A stretch of 64,000 bases of DNA from JAJTFA01 sp051715425 (lineage in GTDB: Bacteria; Bacteroidota; Bacteroidia; UKL13-3). Both the position numbers and the translations under genes were made by a program. The stretch spans positions 310,001 through 374,000 of the forward strand of contig JBPXJS010000002.1 of assembly GCA_051715425.1 (NCBI GenBank). Direction: 5' to 3'. The first letter of the stretch is position 1. Every line of letters starts with the position of its first letter. A model generated the notes under the pieces. It was not told the origin of the DNA. It searched no databases and saw nothing but the letters and a program-made list of their open reading frames with translations. Of this stretch, positions 10,051 through 18,388 are shown in pieces.

Positions 10051-10075
10051 AGATGGGCTGATATGATTAAATATA

Positions 10076-10110
10076 AAAATACCTGTGAGTTCGCTTGCAG
10101 GTATTTTTTT
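10076..10110 (+). terminator. Rho-independent terminator after parC
   Basis: AATACCTG and CAGGTATT form a perfect 8-bp stem around a 12-base loop, followed directly by a run of seven T. It sits 26 bases after the parC stop. Confidence 0.85.
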
Positions 10111-10218
10111 GTTTTAGGCATAGGGTTAATGATTGAATGCGCCTTGTTTTTGTGGTGAAGAATAAGGAGGTTTGTTATTGTTTACATGTTCCATTTGTTA
10201 AACGCCCGATAAAATATC

Positions 10219-11058
10219 ATGATGGTTAAACTTAAAACGGTTACCCTACTTCTTTTTCTTTCTGTTGTATTCTCAGGATGCGATTTGTTAGGCCATTTAA
10301 GAACAGCTTCCGGGAAAACGCAAGAGTTTGTTGAATTCACATTGAATGAAAATTATGAGCAGGCAAGAGCGTGTCTGTTGGCTGATTCTGTTAGTTTAAG
10401 CGATGATTCTGTTAAGCTGATTCTTGGAAACTTTCGAGGACTGATTATTAATAATTTTGGTAAGCAACTGGATTTTGCAATAACAAGTGTTGAAAAAAAG
10501 TATTCAACCAATGAAGAGGAGAGCACCCCACCTAATGCAACTTTGTGTTTAGTTCAGTTTAAGAATGAGAATGAGTTTGGTGTTTTTAAGGTTTTATTTG
10601 ATGATGTAACAGGGAAAATAATAAACATCAATTTGCTTAATATTAAACGCCCTATTCCAGCAATGCTTTATTTTTGGCTTTTTGGATTGGTAGCACTCAG
10701 TGTAATTGGATTCAATATTTATGTAATCAGGTTAATTAAAAAAAGTACCTTAAAAAGGAAATGGTTGAAATATCTGGCCGTAGTGGTTCTGAATTTCCCT
10801 GCAATATCCTACGCTGTAATTGATGGTTTGTCTTATAGTTTTAGCCTCCAAATGCTGTTCGGAGTTAGTTTTAGCATCATGGGTTATTTGAATAGTTCAT
10901 GGACGGTAGGTTTACCCATTGGTGCTTTTTATATGTTCTGGAAAGTGAAGGACGATTCTAAAACTGATCATAATTCCGTTTCAGACATGGACATAAAATT
11001 TGCTCATGAATCCGATAACGAAAAATCTATTTCGGAAGATAATAACCCTATAACATAA
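10219..11058 (+). CDS. Membrane lipoprotein of unknown function
   Basis: I do not recognise the family of this 279-residue protein. It starts with a lipoprotein signal (hydrophobic LLLFLSVVFSGC, Cys21). A soluble ~110-residue domain follows, resembling small Bacteroidota DUF4878/DUF3887-like folds that begin with 'EFVEFTLNENYEQA'. The C-terminal half has about three to four hydrophobic segments (LYFWLFGLVALSVIGFNI, YLAVVVLNFPAISYAV, a segment around residues 215-240) and ends in an acidic hydrophilic tail. A lipoprotein signal joined to membrane segments suggests an inner-membrane protein with an exported N-terminal domain. Start choice between the two adjacent ATGs is open. It lies downstream of the parC terminator, so it has its own promoter. 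Confidence 0.6.
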   Translation: MMVKLKTVTLLLFLSVVFSGCDLLGHLRTASGKTQEFVEFTLNENYEQARACLLADSVSLSDDSVKLILGNFRGLIINNFGKQLDFAITSVEKKYSTNEEESTPPNATLCLVQFKNENEFGVFKVLFDDVTGKIININLLNIKRPIPAMLYFWLFGLVALSVIGFNIYVIRLIKKSTLKRKWLKYLAVVVLNFPAISYAVIDGLSYSFSLQMLFGVSFSIMGYLNSSWTVGLPIGAFYMFWKVKDDSKTDHNSVSDMDIKFAHESDNEKSISEDNNPIT

Positions 11059-11093
11059 TCAATCGCTCTTTAGCGCACAAGAACACTATTATT

Positions 11094-11819
11094 ATGAAAC
11101 GTCTAACTATACTTCAATCATCACACCCCTTTCCCTTTCTCTTTCTCTTTCTCTTTCTGTTTCTCTTTCCCTTTCTAACCTTTGCCCAGGAGCGTCCTCT
11201 CACCGTGCCCGATTACAAAGCCATAAACAAAGAAGTAAACAATCCGGCTTCTCCCTATTATTATGCACCTCTATTAAAGCGCTATGAATCCGCAGATACC
11301 ACCCTAAGCAGGCAGGATTTTTTTTACCTGTATTTTGGGTTTAGCCAGCAGTCCGGATATAGCGGATACAAAACACCCAATCAGGCAGATTCTATCGGTG
11401 ATATATTAAAGAAAAAGGCATTAACCGAAGAAGATAAAACAGAACTGAACCGCTTATGCAAAGCCGCAGCAAAAGAGTTGCCCTTTAACCTACGGTATTT
11501 GAGTTATCTGGCATATTCTTACAGGTTGCTAAAAGATACCCTAAACGCCAACCAGGTAAATTGGAAAATAAACGGAGTAGCCGATGCCATTATCTCCACT
11601 GGTGACGGCAAAACCGAACAAACCGCCTTTTATGTAATTTCCGTTTCAGATGAATACGAGTTATTGGATATATTTCATTTCGAGTTTGCCGGCCAGCAAA
11701 GCCTTACCAAAAGCAATTGTGATAAACTAACACTCAAAACCAACCGCTACGAACTCGAAGCCCTCTACTTCAACGTAAGCGTCATCCTGGACAGCCTGCA
11801 AAAACTGTTTGATAAATAG
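11094..11819 (+). CDS. DUF4919 family secreted protein with repeat-encoded signal peptide
   Basis: This 241-residue protein resembles the Bacteroidota DUF4919 family (VPDYKAINKEVNNPASPYYYAPLLKRY near the start of the mature part). The function is unknown. The hydrophobic signal segment (PFPFLFLFLF...) is encoded by an almost perfect CTTTCT hexamer repeat at about 11128-11176, ending near TFAQ. It follows the lipoprotein gene by 35 bases and may be cotranscribed with it. The rest of the frame has normal codon use and a well-distributed composition, so the gene looks real. Confidence 0.75.
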   Translation: MKRLTILQSSHPFPFLFLFLFLFLFPFLTFAQERPLTVPDYKAINKEVNNPASPYYYAPLLKRYESADTTLSRQDFFYLYFGFSQQSGYSGYKTPNQADSIGDILKKKALTEEDKTELNRLCKAAAKELPFNLRYLSYLAYSYRLLKDTLNANQVNWKINGVADAIISTGDGKTEQTAFYVISVSDEYELLDIFHFEFAGQQSLTKSNCDKLTLKTNRYELEALYFNVSVILDSLQKLFDK

Positions 11820-12118
11820 TACTTCTTAGACTTCTCGCATTTAGCCACTAATTATCACGAATCTTTTTTTTGAGAACTCTTCCGGGTGTAGCCACAGATT
11901 CCACAGATTGATTTTTGAGAAGACTTGCGTGTAGTAGCGATTTCCACGAATTATTTTTAAGATATTTACTTCTTCAATGGAGCGACAAGCAATGCCCAAT
12001 GCCATGAACTTAACACTTAAAATTTAACATTTAAAACTCAACTTCAACATTTCTCTCCCCAACTTCAAACCCATCCGCGCACTGAGCACTACGTACTATG
12101 CACCAGTTATTCGAAGTA
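11820..12118. repeat. Word-like degenerate intergenic repeats downstream of DUF4919 gene
   Basis: No gene is visible. The stretch repeats short phrases such as GCCACAGATTCCACAGATT, 'ACTTAACACTTAAAATTTAACATTTAAAACTCAAC' type runs and GCACTGAGCACT, the reverse complement of words in the parE-parC gap. It lies between convergent genes. Confidence 0.5.
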
Positions 12119-12445
12119 TTATCGTTGGTGCAGGCACAGGCTATTGCCATCTGAATCTTTTAGCCATGCAAATTTCCCCCAGGGGGTTTGGTCTATTTTT
12201 CCTGCTTCAATCCCGTTTTCTTTTAGTTTTTTTACTTCGTCTTCTATGTTTTCTGTTTCACAAATGATACCATGAAAACTGCCAAGCGATATGGTGGTAT
12301 TGCCATTTGGCAAACCCATTTGTATCCAGGTTTCACCATGTGGATCGGGTGCTTCTATGATTACCTGAAAGCCAAGTTTTAAATAAAACGCTTTTGCTTT
12401 TTGTCTGTCACTAACGGGAAGCATAATTATTTCTACTGATTTCAT
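12119..12445 (-). CDS. VOC-family (glyoxalase/bleomycin-resistance-like) protein
   Basis: The 108-residue protein is a single vicinal-oxygen-chelate fold unit pair. It opens with VEIIMLPVSDRQKAKAFYLKLGFQV, the classic first beta-alpha module, and ends with DSDGNSLCLHQ, the usual 'DPDGN' closing motif. Possible metal ligands include the His in the DPHGE segment and the late residues around this motif. The substrate cannot be read from sequence. A TAACTTTG-like box lies on the minus strand about 37 bases upstream (12482-12489), which could be its -7 element. It stands alone between a repeat region and the accessory island. Confidence 0.85.
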   Translation of the reverse strand: MKSVEIIMLPVSDRQKAKAFYLKLGFQVIIEAPDPHGETWIQMGLPNGNTTISLGSFHGIICETENIEDEVKKLKENGIEAGKIDQTPWGKFAWLKDSDGNSLCLHQR

Positions 12446-12776
12446 ATGTATTAAAATTAGCTGATGAGGGAATATTTAAAACAAAGTTATGATCTAATAA
12501 CACTCTATGAGTTGGTAAGTACGACAATTTTAACGGTTGATTGCGACAGGCGTTTGTTTTCTCTTATATCATGCTTTCGGGTATGATTTGCCAGAATGGG
12601 TTTCGCCTCCATTTTTTCATTCTAATGCCTTCAGGATGGTATTTCAGCAATCGAAAAAGCCCTTTCGGCAATTTTTTTGACCGTTTTGGAAAGTTTATTG
12701 GGTGTTTTTGGGGTAAGTGGCTTGTTTGCTGTAAGTTAAGGTGTTTTTGGTGGGCAAATCTGGTTTCTCTACCCTC

Positions 12777-12834
12777 AAAAAAAAGAGTGTTTTCACTCTA
12801 TAAAAAGAGTGTTTTCACTCTTGATTTTGATGAG
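12777..12834. repeat. Tandem GAGTG-TTTT-CACTC hairpin repeat, copy 1
   Basis: Two perfect hairpins GAGTGTTTTCACTC at 12785-12798 and 12807-12820, 22 bases apart, each follow an A-run. The same arrangement recurs at 50.2 kb, and a partly decayed version at 32.0 kb. Homology with the 32.0-kb copy extends rightwards (GGATG..GGTTTGTA..GGT). A stem with flanking A- and T-runs could act as a bidirectional terminator. Confidence 0.75.
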
Positions 12835-12859
12835 GGGGATGAGGAGGTTTGTAGTGGTG

Positions 12860-12899
12860 TAAACGTGTTTAAACGGTTGTATGTGTTTGTACACGTTTA
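12860..12899. repeat. Inverted repeat upstream of the deaminase gene
   Basis: TAAACGTGT at 12860-12868 is exactly inverted as ACACGTTTA at 12891-12899. It could be an operator or the base of an RNA stem. It lies about 120 bases before the deaminase start. Confidence 0.45.
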
Positions 12900-13019
12900 T
12901 GCTGGAAAATAAATATTTGAAAATGCAGTAGATAACTTGCTGAATATGTGTAGATACAGAATTGTGTATTGCGTATATTAATGAGTTGTGCGTCATTTTA
13001 AACGACAAAATATCAAACA

Positions 13020-14999
13020 ATGAAATTGACCGAATTATACAAATTAAGACACAGCTTCGTCATAATAGGACTTACTGGTCGAACAGGCTCAGGATGCACT
13101 AAAATTGCTGAACTTCTTTCAGGTAGCTTTGAAAATCTTAAGAAAGGAATAAGAGATGTTTCTGAGGTTAAAAATTCGATTACAGCGCGAAAATTAGAAA
13201 TATGTAAGGAATATCTTGAATATGAAGATAACTGGAAACCTTTTGAAGTAATAAAATACAAAGACGTTCTTTTGTTTTATTTAATATCACATATTGGTAG
13301 TGATAAAGAACTTTTAAATAATATTTTAAGTAATTTATATAAAGAAAACAAAGATGAAGACACGACTAAATTAGTTGATAAAATCAGTTCTGAAATTATC
13401 GACTGCCTTAGAGGTCAATCTATTTTGCCTGAAATTGTTAAGTTTAAAGGAAAGTTCAATAAAATAAAAGATAAAGAACAATTAGAAAGACTGAATGAAT
13501 TATTTTTTGGGAATGAATTTAAATCAATTGCAGAAAAAATATCATCAATTTTAGAGGAAAATGGCTATTATAAAAGAACATTATTACTTCATTGGGTTAG
13601 TTGTAATATTAGGAATAGCGGAGACCCACTTAATCTTGAAAATGTCTCTAACATTGACTTTATCTACACAATTGCTGAATTAATTAATAGGATAATTAAA
13701 TCTCGTAAAGCCTATAATGACAAAAGCAATAACCCAACAAAAATCATAATTGACTCTTTGAGAAATTCATTAGAGATAATGTTTTTCAAAGAAAGATATT
13801 CTGCATTTTATATGGTTGCTTCAAAAGAAGGTCAAAATAGAAATAAAGAAAGAATTTTGGAAAGATTGCCAAAAGGATTAGATGAAAGTGAGAAATTAAA
13901 AGTTGCCAATAACTTATTGGACCTAGACGCTATTGAATATAAAACAGGAGATCACAGTAAAGGGAAATTTGCTAGTCCAGATGTTTATAATTGTATTCAA
14001 AAAAGTGAGATTCATTTAGTAAACAACAACAAAATTGAGGATTTAGATTTTAATGATTTTTACTCCATAGAAGAGCAACTTTTAAAGATAATATCACTAA
14101 TTCAACAGCCTGGAATAATAACACCTTCGTCAAGTGAAAGGTGTATGCAAATAGCCTTTAATGCTAAACTAAATTCTGGTTGTATCTCTCGTCAAGTTGG
14201 AGCTGTTGTAACAGATTCTAATTATTCCATTAAAGCTGTTGGATGGAATGATGTCCCTCAAGGTCAGACACCTTGTAACCTAAGAAATTCGAATGATTAT
14301 TTCACAAATAATTTATCTGAAGGGCACTATTCAAACTTTGAACGAGGGATTAATTTAGATAGTATTGATGTTGACTATAAATACAAGAATAAAGAGCCGA
14401 AAACCTTTCCATTGGCAATAGCAGCATATTATAATGGTAAAGACACATCAAATAAAAACCCGAATTTAGAAGGTAAGAACTGTTCTTTTTGTTTTAAGTC
14501 AATTCACAATCATTTCGAAGGTGAAAAAAATCAAGTTCATACAAAATCACTTCACGCTGAAGAAAACGCAATGCTTCAAATCACAAAATATGGAGGACAA
14601 GCTTTAAAAGGTGGTATTTTATTCACAACTGCAAGTCCTTGCGAGTTATGCTCTAAAAAAGCAATGCAACTTGGCATAGAAAAGGTCTACTATATAGACC
14701 CGTATCCAGGAATTTCAGAACCACAAATTTTGACATACAATAGAGATTTCAAAATGAATTTAGTCACTTTTAACGGCTCTGTCGGCAAAGCATACAATAA
14801 ACTTTATGAACCATTTATGGCTTATAAAGATGAAGTAAAGATAATGCTAGAGAATGAGCCTAAAACTTATAATGAATCATCAGACTTAGAAAAATTTATC
14901 TCAAAACTAACAAATGAAGAATTGAAATCAACTTTAAAAACTTATATCAATAGTCATGAAATTGATGAACAAAAATTATTGAATCAATTAAAAAAGTAG
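13020..14999 (+). CDS. Anti-phage dCTP/dCMP deaminase with N-terminal P-loop domain (AvcD-like)
   Basis: The 659-residue protein fuses an N-terminal nucleotide-binding domain (P-loop GLTGRTGSGCT, residues 17-27) to a C-terminal zinc-dependent cytidine deaminase domain. Catalytic residues are visible: HAE at 512-514 and PCELC at 540-544. A CSFC cluster lies about 25 residues before the HAE. This architecture is that of AvcD-type anti-phage deaminases, which deplete deoxycytidine nucleotides during phage infection. The gene is much more AT-rich than its neighbours and lies at the start of an accessory block, suggesting horizontal acquisition. Known relatives are held in check by an upstream small RNA. 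Any equivalent here would lie before 13020 and is not proven. Confidence 0.85.
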   Translation: MKLTELYKLRHSFVIIGLTGRTGSGCTKIAELLSGSFENLKKGIRDVSEVKNSITARKLEICKEYLEYEDNWKPFEVIKYKDVLLFYLISHIGSDKELLNNILSNLYKENKDEDTTKLVDKISSEIIDCLRGQSILPEIVKFKGKFNKIKDKEQLERLNELFFGNEFKSIAEKISSILEENGYYKRTLLLHWVSCNIRNSGDPLNLENVSNIDFIYTIAELINRIIKSRKAYNDKSNNPTKIIIDSLRNSLEIMFFKERYSAFYMVASKEGQNRNKERILERLPKGLDESEKLKVANNLLDLDAIEYKTGDHSKGKFASPDVYNCIQKSEIHLVNNNKIEDLDFNDFYSIEEQLLKIISLIQQPGIITPSSSERCMQIAFNAKLNSGCISRQVGAVVTDSNYSIKAVGWNDVPQGQTPCNLRNSNDYFTNNLSEGHYSNFERGINLDSIDVDYKYKNKEPKTFPLAIAAYYNGKDTSNKNPNLEGKNCSFCFKSIHNHFEGEKNQVHTKSLHAEENAMLQITKYGGQALKGGILFTTASPCELCSKKAMQLGIEKVYYIDPYPGISEPQILTYNRDFKMNLVTFNGSVGKAYNKLYEPFMAYKDEVKIMLENEPKTYNESSDLEKFISKLTNEELKSTLKTYINSHEIDEQKLLNQLKK

Positions 15000-15010
15000 A
15001 TAAAAAACGA

Positions 15011-15145
15011 ACACATAACCGCACCTACCCAAAAGTGGCGATTCAGTGGTTAAATCAAGCTTTGAACTTCTATCAAAGCTTCTGCTTTACTGACAGTGAC
15101 GTGCTTCGAAATCGCCACCTTCGGGTAGCTGCCAACCGTGTGTGA
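15011..15145. repeat. Long imperfect stem-loop after the deaminase (attC-like)
   Basis: GTGGCGATT (15035-15043) pairs perfectly with AATCGCCAC (15110-15118). Further out, CTACCC (15025-15030) pairs with GGGTAG (15123-15128). An outer ACACA / TGTGT pairing brackets the structure. The size and two-box geometry recall integron attC sites. The intron-like sequence begins at its right edge. No integrase is in the window, so the attC reading is tentative. Confidence 0.45.
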
Positions 15146-15690
15146 CCTGAACAGCAGCATATTTGCTGCTGGTGTTTTAAATCTGATGAGAGATGGCCTC
15201 TCAATAACGACTTTCAGGAGTAGTTATTAAACCACCTTATGCTGCATTATCAGGAAACTGAGGTGTGCTGAGCGATAAGGAATTTAGCGAAGCGTTATCA
15301 CGAATTCCGATGAGAAACAATTCGCTATGAGTAAAAACGGGAGTAAGAATTCCCGTAGGTGCGAATGCAAAGAGCTGAACGCAAGTGAACCAATGATGAA
15401 GCCTCGTAAGTGCAAAAGGAGTTGTCAAAACCGGGTAGTTACGTTTGTACCCATTACAAAGTGTGTTGGATACCTGATTACTGAACACATGGCAACCGGG
15501 GTTAAGTTGGCAGGACAAGCATTCAGGCTGATTTAAGGAACAGGTGAACTCTATATCGTTCTGTAAAATCGAGAGAGGAAACAGACAACAAGGATGTGGT
15601 TGAGATATAGGGGACAGACTTAGTTGTAGTAGTGATGAATTTTCTGTAATGGAAAAGGAGCGAAGGACTAAGCATGTTGAGTTTACATAA
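15139..15690 (+). ncRNA. Group II intron 5' portion, truncated, no reverse transcriptase
   Basis: The stretch begins GTGTGACC, matching the GUGYG 5' end of group II introns, and continues with dense small hairpins (ACAGCAGCA..TGCTGCTGG, AAACGGGAGTAAGAATTCCCGT). It carries phrases typical of domain I-III RNA: GAACGCAAGTGAACC, GGGTAGTTACGTTTGTACCC and TCGAGAGAGGAAACAGAC. The similarity ends near 15690, where an intron-encoded reverse transcriptase would normally begin. No domain V/VI or reverse transcriptase follows. I read this as a dead 5' fragment. A 69-residue frame inside it is spurious. Exact borders need a covariance-model search. Confidence 0.7.
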
Positions 15691-15853
15691 CAATTTACAA
15701 CCGTAAAAAGGGATTATTGATTATTTTGAAACAAAGTCACAGCCAATTACCAAATTTGGTATGTTATGTTTTTCATTCTACCAGAACTTTATAACATTTT
15801 AATAAATCTTACAGGGCAAGTAGTATATTTGATTCTAACTAAAACTTAGTGCA

Positions 15854-16141
15854 ATGGATTACAATCAAAGGCTAAAAGACATTAGAGATCTTCTAGGTTC
15901 TCTTCAACTTTCAGAGAGTGGTATAGGCCATTTAGAAAAACTTGTAGATGAAGCAGACGGTATTGCAACTGCTTATTCCCTAGACTCACTCAAAAATAAT
16001 TTATGGCAGACGCGGTATAAGTGCCTAGACCATCTATTAGCGAACAGGGATAAACCTCAAAAGCGGATTCAATCGTGGGAAGAAACAATTACGCATTTCC
16101 GCCAAGATTTAAGTGACTATCTATCACGTTTGCCCCGCTAG
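15854..16141 (+). CDS. Small protein of unknown function
   Basis: This 95-residue, mostly helical and charged protein (MDYNQRLKDIRDLLG...LSRLPR) has no signal peptide or membrane segment. I do not recognise a family. It is preceded by an AT-rich 160-base stretch and followed, 10 bases after its stop, by a copy of the REP-like palindrome. It belongs to a run of small island genes that mostly end this way. Composition and the clean start support a real gene. Confidence 0.5.
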   Translation: MDYNQRLKDIRDLLGSLQLSESGIGHLEKLVDEADGIATAYSLDSLKNNLWQTRYKCLDHLLANRDKPQKRIQSWEETITHFRQDLSDYLSRLPR

Positions 16142-16150
16142 GTACATATC

Positions 16151-16187
16151 CCCACGTTCTCGCGCATTTGCAATGCGTGAGTGGGAT
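16151..16187. repeat. REP-like palindrome, copy A
   Basis: CTCGCGCATT pairs with AATGCGTGAG around a TGC loop, with CCCA/TGGG outer pairing. It directly follows the 95-residue gene. The same element occurs at 17361, 18242 and 18901. Confidence 0.8.
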
Positions 16188-16383
16188 ATAAGTACAAGGC
16201 AAAATATCGATGATTTTCGATACACTTATGAGGAAAAAATACACCACATAATATCGTCAGGGAATTTGAATGTAAAAACAAGCCATCAGAATTCCATACA
16301 ACTTAATAAAATGCTAATTCTTTTGATACGCTAAGATGTAATTAACTTATGTGATTATACTTGTAACAATTTGAAAACGACTC

Positions 16384-16818
16384 ATGACACGAGAACTTTT
16401 AATTTGGACGGCACTAAGCTTAACAGCTTGTTTTAGTTTCAGCTTCACCTCCGCATACATGCAGGCAAATAATTGCAAGACAGAGCAATTATTTGGAGAC
16501 TGGATTTTTATCAATATGTACACAAGTAGACTTGCTAAAATTGATGGCTTAAATTTGGAACCAGTTAGTTCCAGGAATGGTACACCGGCTATTACATATA
16601 ATAAATCAGGTACATACATTGATAACCATGGAGACTACACCACAACAGGAAAATATATTGTAGACGAACGGAAATGTCTGATAAAATTATTTACCGATAA
16701 CAAAAAGAAAGAAGATACTTTGGTATTTGAAATTACCTACTTAGACAGCAAGTATCTTTTGTTTGCTGATTATAGCGGACAAGCTACCAGAACTTTTTTC
16801 TACAAAAGGAAGGAATAG
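16384..16818 (+). CDS. Predicted lipocalin-like lipoprotein
   Basis: The 144-residue product has a short signal with a possible lipobox (LTAC, Cys16). A small beta-rich domain follows, beginning LFGDWIF and containing GTYIDNHGDYTTTGKYIV and DTLVFEITYLDSKYLLF. This is the pattern of small lipocalin-like proteins in Bacteroidota, but the assignment is by general resemblance only. It is the second gene of the repeat-linked island. No neighbour suggests a function. Confidence 0.55.
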   Translation: MTRELLIWTALSLTACFSFSFTSAYMQANNCKTEQLFGDWIFINMYTSRLAKIDGLNLEPVSSRNGTPAITYNKSGTYIDNHGDYTTTGKYIVDERKCLIKLFTDNKKKEDTLVFEITYLDSKYLLFADYSGQATRTFFYKRKE

Positions 16819-16909
16819 TTCCATCAGGTTTCGCCCTTTTGATTATGCACGTTTGTAATGGCCGAATGCAATAATTAAACATGTCGACAACTTTCTTAAT
16901 TGGAAACAG

Positions 16910-16950
16910 CCCTTGGTTTTTTGCCCTTTTATTCCAAAATTTACAAGTAG
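16910..16950. repeat. Upstream direct repeat, copy 1 (partner at 17494-17530)
   Basis: CTTGGTTTTTTGC followed by TTTTAT, C and ATTTAC matches CTTGGATTTTTGC, TTTTAT and ATTTAC at 17494-17530. Both copies sit roughly 55-100 bases upstream of a small island gene, so they may be duplicated promoter regions. Confidence 0.45.
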
Positions 16951-17015
16951 GGGCCGTTGATAGGTTTTTTCGCAGGCAGCCTTTGGTGGAAATTTAAAAA
17001 GAAAACATTGAAAGG

Positions 17016-17339
17016 ATGGAAAATATTATAATTGAGAAAATAAAAGCTGCAGTAGCTAATCATCCAGATATAGATGAGCTACATAAAATAATTGAGGAGA
17101 ATAAGCACACATACTGTTTTTTTATAAAAAGTAAAGCGGAACTTCTTGATGATTATTCATTCCGACTTGAAGAAACATCCGCACGAGGAGTTAAAATTAA
17201 AGGATTAGAGTTGTTGGTAAATAACATAAGGGAACTTGAAGAAAGTAACATACGAGTTAATACCTTTCTAACCGGAGAGTTAAATTATACAGCTATTTAT
17301 ACGGATGAATATATCACTACTGTCTATGGTGTCATTTAA
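17016..17339 (+). CDS. Small protein of unknown function
   Basis: This 107-residue cytosolic protein (MENIIIEKIKAAVANHPDIDEL...) has predicted helices at the start and a beta-rich end. No family is recognised. It is followed 11 bases after its stop by an 11-base C tract and a REP-like palindrome (copy B), repeating the gene-then-repeat layout of the island. A duplicated upstream element (16910-16950) precedes it. Confidence 0.5.
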   Translation: MENIIIEKIKAAVANHPDIDELHKIIEENKHTYCFFIKSKAELLDDYSFRLEETSARGVKIKGLELLVNNIRELEESNIRVNTFLTGELNYTAIYTDEYITTVYGVI

Positions 17340-17360
17340 GAGTATAGGAAATGCCCCCCC

Positions 17361-17397
17361 CCCCAGTTCTCGCGCATTTATAATGCATGAGTGGGAT
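17361..17397. repeat. REP-like palindrome, copy B, with adjoining poly-C
   Basis: GTTCTCGCGCATTTATAATGCATGAG is a near-identical copy of the palindrome, preceded by a run of 11 C (17354-17364). Similarity to copy A continues about 25 bases past the palindrome. Confidence 0.8.
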
Positions 17398-17583
17398 TTG
17401 AATACTTGGCAGAATTTTATAATGTTTGCGAAATTATTATAAGGATAATTTCCCCGCTGTAAATACTATAGAGATGATTTTTGGGTTATCAGATCTTGGA
17501 TTTTTGCGATTTTATCCTAACATTTACGTACATAGCTGAGGATAGATTAATTAACAGTCTACCGTTAGGCTCAATTCTAGAGA

Positions 17584-18225
17584 ATGTTGATTCTTTGTAA
17601 AATACATCGAGAAAAGTACATCAGTGACATGTACAACAATGAATATTTATTTTTCAATTGGTTGGGTGATTTTCGTAGTAAAGATAAAGACAACTCTGGC
17701 CGACTAGATCCAAGAGAATTAAATATAAAAACAATTCAACTAACGACTTTAACACTTAAACTAGAAGATAAGTTGCTTCCACTTCATGAATTGTCCAGAG
17801 AATTCAAAGGACAATTCAACGAGTACCTAGCTGATGCAAAAATAAACTCCTGTTCATTGCATTGGCTTGAAGTAGAACCTGGACAAGCCCCAACTACTTA
17901 CAATGACGAGCTGTTAAATATGGGTGATAAAATGCTTCTCATCTACGACTGGCAGAAGTTTTTTGAGATTCTGGATAGGTCTGTTGAAGAATTAGGCTTT
18001 CAGTATTCAAGGGAAAAGTTATGGTACTATGATCCGACAACCCATAATGGTGAACTTACGCTTCATCACAAAGACAAAAAGTTTGAATATCAAAACGAGT
18101 ACCGAATATTAATTGCGCCAACGGACCAAAATCCTATTAAGGTTTCCTTACCTGGATTGAAAGCCATCAGCATAGTGGTCGACACCAAAGACTACTTGAA
18201 ACTACGTGTTAAAATTGAAGAGTAG
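17584..18225 (+). CDS. Unknown protein, possibly DUF2971-like
   Basis: The 213-residue protein has no signal peptide. The only familiar-looking piece is near residue 165, DKKFEYQNEYRILI. It resembles the 'F..E.EYR' element of DUF2971-type proteins found in accessory and defence regions, and is too short to prove membership. An ATG at 17629 is an alternative start. The gene is AT-rich and lies between REP copies B and C, with the second copy of the upstream repeat (17494-17530) before it. Confidence 0.5.
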   Translation: MLILCKIHREKYISDMYNNEYLFFNWLGDFRSKDKDNSGRLDPRELNIKTIQLTTLTLKLEDKLLPLHELSREFKGQFNEYLADAKINSCSLHWLEVEPGQAPTTYNDELLNMGDKMLLIYDWQKFFEILDRSVEELGFQYSREKLWYYDPTTHNGELTLHHKDKKFEYQNEYRILIAPTDQNPIKVSLPGLKAISIVVDTKDYLKLRVKIEE

Positions 18226-18241
18226 AACTGAGCATAATACT

Positions 18242-18291
18242 CAGTTCTCGCGCACCCCGTAAACGGGACAAGTCTTGTAATGCGTAAGTGC
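18242..18291. repeat. REP-like palindrome, copy C, interrupted by an insertion
   Basis: GTTCTCGCGCA at 18244 and TTGTAATGCGTAAGTG at 18275 are the two halves of the palindrome. They are separated by about 20 extra bases that contain their own small hairpin (CCCGTAAACGGG). Confidence 0.65.
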
Positions 18292-18388
18292 AACCTTGAA
18301 TACAGACAAAAACGGGTAATTAGACCATGAATTTTAAAACTACTTGTTTCCTGATTGGGAAATATTTACCTTTGATAAAATATTGTGA

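Larger units (their letters stand above)
12446..13019. other. Non-coding lead-in to the accessory island
   Basis: This 574-base stretch has no convincing gene. It contains the tandem GAGTG hairpin element (12777-12834) and a long-loop inverted repeat (12860-12899). Its last 100 bases are very AT-rich and directly precede the deaminase start. In known AvcID systems an inhibitory small RNA lies just upstream of the deaminase, so this is the place to look for one. That is inference only. Confidence 0.4.

Noticed and set aside
12541..12912. Plus-strand 123-residue open frame before the deaminase gene
   Set aside because: It runs straight through the tandem hairpin repeat and the inverted repeat, has odd composition (Phe, Trp and Cys clusters) and no recognisable start context.
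15327..15536. Small frames inside the group II intron stretch
   Set aside because: They lie in structured RNA, have no domain and contain intron phrases.
16113..16334. 73-residue frame overlapping REP copy A
   Set aside because: It begins inside the preceding gene and reads through the palindrome.
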